Origin: Tubiluchus corallicola
Taxonomy: Eukaryota; Priapulida; Priapulimorpha; Priapulimorphida; Tubiluchidae
DNA: 64,000 nucleotides
Reading direction: 5' to 3'
NCBI GenBank assembly: GCA_030141605.1
Contig: JAQGDQ010000024.1
Location: forward strand, 699,501 to 763,500
Under the pieces are notes generated by a model, which did not search any database, had not been told where the DNA came from, and saw nothing but the letters and a program-made list of their open reading frames with translations. The position numbers and the translations under genes were made by a program. This document shows positions 25,601 to 35,299 of the stretch, in pieces (within the stretch, counting starts at the first letter, position 1; every line of letters begins with the position of its first letter).

Positions 25601-26564
25601 AACTGGTATCAGTTCCTAAATACTGAACAGCTGCAGAATTTTCAAGAGTGAAATAAGTAGTAAAACTAATATTTAGGTGAATTCAAATAGTCGTGAAATA
25701 TAATGGTAATATTTTGATTGTCTGTATTTTTGAGTTTGGCCCGACTATCTCAGGCAGGTTTTAAGATATGCCTTTTTTAAATAGGAGCATATTTGCACTA
25801 CGCTATTTATGCAATATATACGAAAGTAGGTTGAAATTTGAATGTGTTTTTTCACATACGTTTAATTTACTTTTTGCTCAACCGTTTTTGCTTGAATACT
25901 TTTTTAGCTTGCATTTTTGCTCAATTTTTTGATTTTGATGTTTGTTGCAAGATATAAGAAAATTGATTGATTGATTAATATTTATTCTAGCATAAAAGCC
26001 ATAAAAAGACTAAAAGCGGATTGTTTATGTTGCTGTTTGTTTATGACATCTACTTGTGTCCTGTGTATTTTTATTTATGATTTATTAACATTATATTATT
26101 TAAGAATTAAGAATTAATAGTATTTATTTATTAGTACAATATAATTTTCGTTGTGCTGAGATGTAAACAAACTCGTGTATTTTGCAGTAATCTCTAGCAG
26201 TAATTTTGCAGCAGATTATATCTCAGAATGAAAATGCACACAAGATCGTAAGTAAACAAGGTAGTGTAGAAATATATGAAAACAAACTAATAGCTTTACC
26301 ATAGAGAAGACTGTCTGTTCTTTCCTGTATGGTAATACTTTTTTTTTATTTCAGGATATTTTTGGTCGTTCTACACCTTACCTCATCTTTGGCGTTTTGA
26401 GTATAACGGCAGGCTGCCTCTGTATTGTTCTTCCAGAAACTTCTGGTGTTCATCTTAGCGATACTCTTGAACAAGTATTAAAACCTCGTGTTGATCTCAT
26501 AGGTTGCATTTGTAGAAATATAGGCAATAAAGTAAATAGAAAGATTGAGAGAAATGATTTATAA
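16630..26564 (+). CDS. SLC22-like: SLC22-type organic ion transporter, gene A (10 exons, 561 aa)
   Basis: Predicted plasma-membrane, 12-helix MFS carrier for organic ions. Coding exons: 16630-16959, 17968-18087, 19154-19264, 20065-20264, 21637-21936, 22586-22720, 23868-23953, 24099-24219, 25147-25219, 26355-26564; all introns GT-AG, lengths joining in frame to 561 residues. Residues 1-20 have the family's D-E-I-x-x-x-L-G-K-W-G-R-Y-Q start, then TM1. The extracellular loop (about 44-118) has sequons at N58, N62 and N88 and Cys 53, 79, 93 and 115, ending in TQWDLVCD. GNWKISELSDHFGRKK is MFS motif A. YWWLIPESLHWL precedes the central cytoplasmic loop. KLGRRVPL and LPETSG (about 518-523) are further family signatures. 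Arg480, in CTRIGG, matches the OAT/OCTN-type residue. Substrate is unknown; OAT- or OCTN-like use is inference. Confidence 0.9.
21957..21990. repeat. (TA)n-(TG)n microsatellite in gene A intron 5
   Basis: A compound TA then TG dinucleotide run begins about 20 bp after the exon 5 donor at 21937. It is the usual polymorphic type, with no sign of function. Confidence 0.8.
24264..25098. mobile_element. Possible hAT-like non-autonomous element in gene A intron 8
   Basis: The right end (about 24995-25098) carries repeated AGTAATTTGATTACAGTAAC and CGTTACT blocks and ends CCCAACACTT, a terminus style seen in hAT-type MITEs (AGTGTTGGG-GTAAC). The left side (24264-24370) starts TAGTGTGACAG and has ATTACTTCGG, GTAATCACATTACTCA and GATTACTGATTAC blocks in the inverse arrangement. 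There is no transposase frame. Termini and target duplication are not sharply defined. It lies wholly within the intron and should not affect the coding sequence. Confidence 0.4.
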
Positions 26565-26725
26565 TTTATTTATAGGTAATGAATAAATTTTTGATATTTT
26601 TATACTTGTACTATTAATCAATTGTTTCTGTTTTTTTTTGCTTGATTGCACTTTCATAATTAATTTTTATTTCTAAATTCCTTGAATTGATTTGACCTAA
26701 TTTTTGTGAATAGCTTATATTTTAC

Positions 26726-26731
26726 AATAAA
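26726..26731 (+). terminator. Poly(A) signal of SLC22 gene A
   Basis: AATAAA lies 162 nt after the gene A stop and is followed about 10 nt later by the GT-rich run TTAGTGTGTGTAGT, a good downstream element. A second AATAAA at 26582-26587 is only 18 nt after the stop and lacks such a run. Confidence 0.6.
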
Positions 26732-26764
26732 ATTGGAGTTAGTGTGTGTAGTATTTGCCTACTT

Positions 26765-27863
26765 ATTCGTTTATGATTACAATGTAAGTAGATTTAAGCT
26801 ATCATGCATATTATACAAAAATGCATAGTTGCAACATATACATGTTTTGAAGACTGTGTGTGTACATCCAGTACTTGCATTTTGTAATTAAAATTTGGTT
26901 TTAAAAATCTACTATACATGACTTTAAATATTAACTACATTAAATTATTAGGTTCATTTATGAAAAGAAAAACATCAGAGATAATTCTACATAAGACAGC
27001 AAAATAATTAGTTTTTCTATAGACAGTACACCTCCTGGGCTTGCTTTACATCAACGTTTTCGGTTTAAATCAGACTCAGTTCCGAATTTTCATTTTTCCT
27101 TTCTTTTCGTCAAGTTTAGTTTAGAAAATTCAATAAATCTGGCTTTCCAATGTTAACAGTGAAGAAGATACTGTCTTGGTGTTAGCTGCTTAAAAACTAA
27201 TGTAAATTAAAGAATTCAAATATTGTTAACACAGCAATATAAAACAGTCACTGTAGTTATATAGTGAATTTAATTATAAATGGCCTGGTGTCATTAATAA
27301 TGCAGTATGATGCACTGTAACTTTTTTCTCTCATAAATGTAAGTGAAAGTTTACACTAATTATGGTGAGGTTTTAGCAGCTTGAAAATTACTCTACCAAT
27401 TACAACAGATTTAGTTGTACTAAAATATTGTTATGTGGGCATCAATTGGTCCTAGAAAACGCAGACTTTGTCTTAACTACTATCTGAATCAATATTTACA
27501 GTTACCTACATTACACAGTGTATCAGATAAACCGTTTTTAGTCATTTGTGTGCTGATTTGTGCAAGCAGACATGCTTATGACCAGGATGTAAATGTCAAC
27601 AGTTTTTGGTAAGATACTTTTGCTTTATTTGTTGTGTTTTGACTAAATATTAAAATTTTTGGTCTATCATGTTCTTTAAGATTTTAACGATTTTGTATAC
27701 TCATATATGTAGTTCTTGGAACTGCCAGCTATTGACAAACTGTGAATAAAAAAGAATAAAAAAGCTAGTGCTCCAAAGTTTATATACACCTGTCATTTAA
27801 AGCTAAACTTTATCTCTGGATATCGATTAAATTTTTGGATTTTTGTTTACTTTAAAATGTACT
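26765..27863. other. Intergenic spacer between the SLC22 paralogs
   Basis: About 1.1 kb of AT-rich sequence lies between the gene A poly(A) signal and the gene B acceptor. I see no exon, repeat family or conserved promoter motif. Any gene B promoter must lie here or in gene A, unless B has a distant 5' exon. The spacing is too large for a typical trans-spliced operon. Confidence 0.6.
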
Positions 27864-27881
27864 TATTTCTATAGGTAAAAG
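27864..27881 (+). promoter_or_regulatory. Splice acceptor and 7-nt leader of SLC22 gene B
   Basis: TACTTATTTCTATAG ends at 27874, and GTAAAAG then leads directly into the ATG at 27882. The leader holds an in-frame TAA (27876-27878), so translation cannot start further upstream in frame. Acceptor position relative to the ATG differs from gene A (7 versus 40 nt), although the coding exons are the same size. Confidence 0.55.
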
Positions 27882-30800
27882 ATGTCTGAAGTTTTGGTTG
27901 ATGAGATTTGGTTGGCCCTAGGAAAATGGGGTCGCTACCAGTGGCGAGTCCTTGCACTTCTCTTGCCACTTGGCATAGTTTGGGCTTTTCAGCAAATGTC
28001 AACTCCTTTTCTTGCTGCTCTACCATCTAGTTACCATTGCACTGTTGAGGGTAACTACAGTCTAAATGAAACAATACCTTGGGTTGAAGGCAGTGATGGG
28101 TTGGCTTTAGCACAGTGTGAAATGTATGTAAATCTGTCAGCTAATGAGACAATGAAATGTGACAATGGGTGGAATTACCCAGACGATTTTGCTGGAAGCA
28201 TTATAACACAGGTAGGAAGAATATTTGTGAACATTTTTTAAAATTTTGAACAAAACCTAAAAGACAATCTTGCACATTATTTCTCCTTTTTTAAATCTTA
28301 TTTTGCCTTTACGTGTGTTTTTATTGACTACACTATATTTATTAGTATCTACTTTACGTACTGCTTATTAAATAAAAATCAAAGAGTTATGTTATTGTAT
28401 CACTATTTTATTGTGGTAGAATGAATCTATGGTAGTTAAAGTCTATTTTAGCTTTTTTGTATTGTTGCTGTTTTTACATCTATTCATTTTTTCTTTTGTT
28501 TTTCAGTGGGATCTGGTTTGCGACGATCAGTACAAGATCAGTCTCAGTGTTTCAATAATGATGGTTGGTATCATGGCTGGTAATTGGAAAGTTTCTGAAA
28601 TATCCGATCATTTCGGTCGCAAGAAGGCAAGTTTGTTTCAACATATCACATGTCGTGCACCAACAATTTGATTTTCTTCTTTAATTAGCTCTAGTTAAAC
28701 AAGTAAATTAGTTTATATTCTTCAGAAAGCTGTTACGTTTTTTGTTGTATTAATAAATTATTATTTTGATCAATATCACATGAAATTTATATCACATGCA
28801 AGTTATCGCACGAAATTGTGATTAACGAACTAAATTTTGTTTACTAAACAATCAAACCATTAAAATTTTTGTAATCGTTGTAATGTTAGTTAATAAGCAT
28901 TAATCAAATTGCAGCTAATTAAGCCCACACAGTTGAAGATTTGAAAGTTGCTGTTGTTGCGCAGGTGTTGATTGTATCTCTTGCCCTGCAAATCATCATT
29001 GGTGTCCTCATGGCTGTCAGTTGGAACTATTGGGTTTTCTTCAGTTTACGTTTTTTTATGGGAATTTGCATTAGCGTAAGTATTTTTGCACATTACAAGT
29101 TTTTCATTCAAATCATTGCAAACAGTATATGGGGATGAACCCTGCCCATTAAAAAGTAAACATATGTTGCAAATCACAAGGTGGTTTCCTTGTCACTATG
29201 TTACGACATGCAGTAAGGTCGTTTAGTTTCTACTTCTTGGCAATGAACTTAAGAAGATGAACTTGATAACAGAAAAGTAATAGATTGTTAACCACAAAGG
29301 ATTTTCAGTAACTTTTGTTACTGTTAACTGTAAAAATATAATCTGTTCTCTAATAATGCTTTAAAAAGAAACCACTTTCAGAACAAAGATGAGTATGGAG
29401 TTGATCTTGATAAGTCCTCCATTTTTTCTTAAGCATTAGCAGAATTCAGTAGTTTGTTCATTGATCAGCAATATTAGAATTAACATATATGTGTAATCTC
29501 TGTCTAACGCTGTATAGTGGACTTTCTAAACATCATGGTCTCGTAATTAATGTTATAGATCAAAAATGATTTATGAAATTATGCTTTTAGTTACTACTAC
29601 ATAATAGTACCTTAGTACTACAATAGTAACAGGGTTTAGTTTTTTGTAAGTATCAACATGATCTTAATATTTATTGGGAATGGAAGCACTCCGTAAAGTA
29701 AGGTATAAATTAATTCCCATTCACCATAGGTTAAAATGATTTATGAAATTATGCTTTTAGTTACTACTACATAATAGTACCTTAGTACTACAATAGTAAC
29801 AGGGTTTAGTTTTTTGTAGGTATTAACGTGATCTTAATATTTATTGGGAATGGAAGCACTCCGTAAAATAAGGTATAAATTAATTCCCATTCACCATAGG
29901 TTAAAATCGCTTACAAGTTAGCGTAGTCTGAAGCTTTTGCTTTACCAGGAGAAACAGTTAAATTCGTTGATTTTTGCTGCATAAGCAACCTGCTGTTGAC
30001 CATCTTGATTTTCATGTGGTATGATGTCACCTGTGTTAGACACCCGCAGCAAGTGTATTGCAAAATAAACAGCAGCTACAGTTATTACAAATGTACTAGG
30101 ATAGGTGTTCTCGCTTATCAAATTGTATATTTCGGTTACATGTTCCATTTTTACCTGTTTTTTTAGTCTAGTTATGGTGGCATATAGGTGCCACTGCTAT
30201 GTAGGTAGGGCTTATGTGCAGATATTCCAACCTGTGATGTCCCAAATAGGAAGCTTCAGCTACTGATCTGATTGAGGGAGCACTGTAAGTTCTCCCATTA
30301 GGTTTTTGCATTATAGAATTTTCAGACAGTTATAATACCAAATCTGGCAGTTGAAATTTCTTTTTCCATTAGCATTTTAGCTCTTTAAAAGGGTGCTCCC
30401 CTTTAGCAATATTTAGTCTCTAATGGTCACCCTACCGTACTGCTGTGCACAATGTAGATCTACATCAAAGTTGACTGTCTTGATTTATGACTTTATATCA
30501 TAATTATGTGGAGGTGTTGCCTTACACAGCTGTTAAAAGCAGATTCGAGTCTTCTCTGAATAATCATTATACACACTATGCAGTATTATACTTTTGCAAA
30601 ATTATTGAAATATTAAATTACAGTGCCGTAAATCATTTGTGTTCAAATGAAAACGTTTAAATTTTGCATAAATGAGATTTCATTTATTTTAATAGAAATT
30701 TTGACTCTTAGTTATGTTCAGTTGTACGAGCGGTACATGTTACCAAACAGTGTTATCAAGGCATGGTAGTGTCGAAGTTCTACACAACCCGTATTTGCAA

Positions 30801-33800
30801 AAAATAAGGGGTTTCAATAGACTGCTCATGAGATTAATACTTACCCTATAGCATGTACAATGCAGATATAAAGATAGTATTTTTTCTTGCTGATAACTTT
30901 CATAAGCTTTGCGAAGTAAATCCACATTCTGTGCAGCATTACTGATGATTCACACCAATGACGACACAATCAGCTGTGCGTACTTCAAAACTAAGATGGC
31001 GAAACACGATTTCCTTTACGATAAGTTATCTGTAGGATCAGTAGGTGGTGCTTACAATGCTTAATGAAGCTTTAAATTCAATGAAAATGGTATGCTCTTT
31101 TCACTTTCACTGTAAGAACTTTAATTTAAACCTTCCTTTCTGAAGTGCTTCTATCCCCCTTTAAAACACAACAGTTTGTTCATTAAGTGGTATGCTGTTA
31201 TGCTTGTCTATTTTAGGGTTTTGGCATATGTGGTTACATTATGCGCTGTGAACTCCTTTCCCATTCTGAGCGCATTTACGGGATATATATACTTGGTAGC
31301 ATAGTGTGGAACATTGGATTAGCTCTTTTAGCACTGCTGGCATGGCTGGTACCAAACTGGAGAAAACTGCAGCTTATACTTACTGTTCCTACAGTTGTTC
31401 TTCTTTCATATTGGTGGTAACGTAATGTTTGTTACTGACAGTAGTCCTCTCCTTTTATAAACAACTATCAAATGAATACTAGCACATATAATTAAAAAAC
31501 AAACATTTGTTGACTTGTCTTGCTGCAGTGTTATGCTTTGCTTACAAAAACACTGGTTAATATACTAAGTTTTTCACTAAGATTGTCACAAGTTGTGAAA
31601 AACTTTCACTGTTACTGCACATGAAATTATGTAGTACTTGTTTGTTTTTGCTTGTTTTTAGGCTTGTACCAGAATCTCTTCATTGGCTCATAACACATGG
31701 CTATTATACTGATGCTAAAGCTATCATTAAAAAAGCAGCAAAGGTGAATAAGGTTCAACTGAATGAGCACGATCAGGACAGATTGATGCATGGACTTGCT
31801 AGTGCTGATGGTGCTGATGGAAAGCAAAAGACTGAAACTAATAACAGTGCACTACATGTTGATCTAAGTGCCGATGCTGTAAACCCTGCAGAAAGTGTGG
31901 CCTATGCTACAGAGGAAAAGCTGACATTGCTAGATGTATTTAAACATCCTTATCTGCGATGCTACTCCCTTGTTCTAGGATATTTGTGGTAGGTTAGATA
32001 AGTGCACTATGATGCACGTGTTTGGCATTGGCTATCCTTTAAATTGCTTGTTTTAAGAAATTTTTTGTGTTATTTTTTCTGTCTGTTTCTATGGCCTCAT
32101 GTGCAGTTTTCCCTATTTTTAATTTACTATTTTCTCATTTTAGGTTTGTTGTCAATCTTGTTTACTATGGCTTGTCATTAACCATTGGGCAGCTACCTGG
32201 CAACAGCTTTCTCATCTTTGCTATGTTTGGCTTGTGCCAAATGCCTGTAGATGTGTTAACTGCTTTTCCAATTAACAGGTAGAACAACTTCTTAATGCTG
32301 CTAACAATTATTATTTGTTGAAATTTCTTATTTTCTATCTATCTCTCAAGTACTTCACCATTTTGTTGTTTAAGGAACTTGCTTCAATTGCAAACTTTGA
32401 CTTCCAACTACTAAAAGTTAACATTTTGCTGGAATTTTTTTCTTTGTGAGGTGACTTAAATGCTTTAATAGAAACTTTTTGTGTAGAGTCTTTATTTTTG
32501 TGTTGGTTTTAGAGTAGGACGACGAATTCCACTTTGTTTATCCACGTGTCTGGCTGGTGTATTGCTGCTCAGTGCTGTTCTAATACCGGAAAATACTCGT
32601 AAGTGTAGCTATCATGCATATTCTCAAGTTACTGTTTAACAGTTTTAGACAATTTAAAGCTGTCTTTTATGCAATGGATGGCTCAGTAATCTAGCAACTT
32701 TTTAGTACTTTTGTAACTTGTACTTTTTTACATTTTATATGTAATATTTATTACTTTAATTCAGTTTATTGATTTAGTAAAGTGCAAGATAATTTAACTT
32801 ATTTTACAACCTTTTTGCCATCCAGTTTAAAGTCACATGCATAAATAACATGATGTAATTGTATGTATGATTTTTACAAATCCTGATTAGTGAAACTTTT
32901 ATTTAAAAATCAAAATTTGAGAGGAAGGTGTGGCATAACATCCAACAGTGTCTTTTTTGGTTTCTGAATATTATGTTAATTTGATGCAACAAGTGCTGTT
33001 TTTAAACTTTTTTCAGAAAGTGGGATGGATATATCTTGGCTCATTACAACAGTAGTCATGCTGGGAAAAGTGAATGTATCTGTTGCCTTTAATGCCGTGT
33101 ATCTGTACACAGTAGAGGTTTTTCCTACTGTCGTAAGGTAAGTTTATAAGTCTGTAATATGAAATATTATTCATGCCTTATTTTGCTTTTCCTTAATGTC
33201 TCTCTCGTAAAGCTAAAACACTCAATGTTCTGGAATGCGAGTGCAGTGCAGTAGTCTTAGAACAGCTGAACGGAACTTTCGTACTCTAGAGATTACTCAG
33301 CAGACTTGCACACGTGATGACATGAGTGCAGTGGCCTACTCGACCATTCTCGACAAAGCTTTAGCTAACACATTTTTGCAGGAGGAATAGGTCTTAAGGT
33401 CTCTCGGAAAATTTATCATTTTTCTGAGCTTATGCAAATTGACAAAAAATTACTCCTTACTGGATGGTCTGTATAGGTTAGTGAGGCAGATAATAAGTTT
33501 CCAGCTTTTGTGACCTGGTGCATGTTATCTTAAAATGGGACTGAACGATGCAGTATAGTAATTTTAATATTTAATTTAATTTTTTACTGTATTGATAGTA
33601 TTTTGTCATCTGTATTCTTGCATTATGAAATGAAGTCAGTACAGATAATAATTTAATTTTTGTTAAAGGAAAATTTAGCTGCCTTTTGTAGAGAAAAAAT
33701 TAACGAAACGTTCTTGGCTCCTTTTTATTTCAGAAACATTGGCCTAGGATTCATGTCTTTCTGTACAGGGATTGGTGGAGTTTTAGCACCTTTCATCGTG

Positions 33801-34990
33801 TATAGGGTTTGTATGCTTTTCTTGTTTAAGATTTTTTGCTTGCTAAGGTTGTGTTAATTTTATTGTTATGAACTGCAGTTTGATTTTGTAATCATTGAAA
33901 ACTTACTTGGAAAATGTTCGTGTTTTTGCCATTGTATCAGAGATAATTTTTTATGTATACATTACCTGCTGTATTAATTCCAATATGCCTTAATATTAAT
34001 CTGTTTGACTAATACTCAATGGAAAGCATTTGTACTTAATACTAAACATTATGACAGAGCAAGAGAAGTCATGCATTTATTAACTGGCTTGACATTATGT
34101 CATTTATTTAATTACTGTTAAGGTTCCTTATGCAACAGAGCTTATATAACACTAATGCTGCATTGTGTAACTAATCACAAAAATTGTTGTAATGTTGCAA
34201 ATTTATCACCGTGTAACAAAAAATTATGCAGATTAACCTCTTTAGGGTTGCCTTCTGGCTGGGTCTTGCCACGGCCTGAATTTGCTCAAATTATTGGGCT
34301 GGTTCAGTTTTTTGTTGTTGTTGGCTAATATTTGTCTGATTGGACTACTGTATCTGTTCCCACTGTCAGTATGGTGTGCCCTATATTCACCCATGACATG
34401 TAGCAGATGAGACTAATGAAAAACCCTACATTGACTTCCTATATTAACTGACATTATTGTTACATAAGGCAGCATTTTTGTTGCTTAATGTTGTATGGCA
34501 ATATAATAACTATTTGTTACATAATGAGCCTTAACAGCTCTTCAGTAAGTGAACATTTTTTCATAATAAAAGAAAAAATACATAGCTTTACTGTTTATTG
34601 GCGTTGTTAATGTGCACACCAGTTAATAAACATACCCATCAATATGATAATGTACTTGCTTGTATACAAGTATCAGTATAATACTTGTATACAAGTATAG
34701 TAAACTGACACAAAAAAGAGTTAAGATTGCAAAGAATAGATCAATTAAAATTACACACTTACACAACCAAGGCTTAGTAGAACCTTCATTTGTTTTAGGA
34801 TGGGCAGTCTACACCATACATCATCTTTGCCTTCTTGGCTATCACCTCTGGTATATTCTGCATTATCCTTCCAGAAACGTCAGGTGTTAATCTTGGGGAT
34901 ACGCTTGATCAAGTCCTGAAACCTCATGTGGATATTACCTGTTGCAAATGCACACGTATAGGCAAACAAGGTAGAAAAGTAGAGAAATAG
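27882..34990 (+). CDS. SLC22-like: SLC22-type organic ion transporter, gene B (10 exons, 564 aa)
   Basis: Tandem paralog of gene A with the same predicted fold and membrane location. Coding exons: 27882-28211, 28507-28626, 28965-29075, 31217-31416, 31662-31988, 32144-32278, 32513-32598, 33017-33137, 33734-33806, 34799-34990. Eight of the ten exons equal gene A in length, and all intron phases match. Intron 2 has a GC donor (AAG|GCAAGT); the others are GT-AG. Motifs: LVDEIWLALGKWGRYQW start, sequons at N58, N62 and N88 plus one near N84, TQWDLVCDD, GNWKVSEISDHFGRKK, LVPESLHWL, RVGRRIPL and LPETSG. By my count exon 2 keeps 29 of 40 residues and exon 6 keeps 36 of 44 compared with A. The cytoplasmic loop has nine extra residues. 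Gly489 (CTGIGG) replaces gene A's Arg480. Substrate is unknown. Confidence 0.9.
29563..29902. repeat. 170-bp tandem duplication in gene B intron 3
   Basis: Copy 1 is 29563-29732 and copy 2 is 29733-29902. By eye they differ at four positions, all transitions. Each unit begins AAAATGATTTATGAAATTATG and ends CACCATAGGTT. The near-identity implies a recent local duplication. No transposon ends or target duplications are visible. Intron 3 of gene B (2.1 kb) is longer than that of gene A (0.8 kb), partly because of this. Confidence 0.9.
34659..34698. repeat. Repeated CTTGTATACAAG palindrome in gene B intron 9
   Basis: The 12-bp palindrome CTTGTATACAAG occurs at 34659-34670 and 34684-34695. The second copy sits in the 18-bp perfect palindrome ATACTTGTATACAAGTAT. 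They lie about 100 bp before the acceptor of the last gene B exon. The function is unknown; they may be a small inverted-repeat relic. Confidence 0.7.
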
Positions 34991-35273
34991 TGTTATTTAT
35001 TGAAATGATGTTATGTTACTTTTATTATTGTGAATCGAATGTGTGCGATGAGTTCAATCAACTGCAACTAAACGACATGCTGAATCCACTGAAAAAGATA
35101 CAGCTATTACATATTGTACCGAGTGTACTTTACCTGCTTCGTAAGTTAACCGAAACATTCATCTCAGATAAATTTCAAACTTACCTCAAAAAGATTCTCC
35201 ACATGTCAAACACTGCATAGTTCGTTCATTTGAACAACTTTATATTATAACTGAATTTTGTGAAAACTTCACA

Positions 35274-35279
35274 AATAAA
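35274..35279 (+). terminator. Poly(A) signal of SLC22 gene B
   Basis: AATAAA lies 284 nt past the gene B stop and is followed at once by a T/G-rich stretch (GGTTTTTGATATTTTGGTTT). It is the first good signal with a downstream element and gives a 3'UTR of about 0.3 kb. Confidence 0.65.
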
Positions 35280-35299
35280 AGGTTTTTGATATTTTGGTT

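Noticed and set aside
26582-26587. First AATAAA after gene A as its poly(A) signal
   Set aside because: It lies only 18 nt past the stop and has no GT-rich element. The signal at 26726 is better placed.
31627-31827. Minus-strand frames over SLC22 exons
   Set aside because: They are shadows of the plus-strand exon 5 coding sequence.
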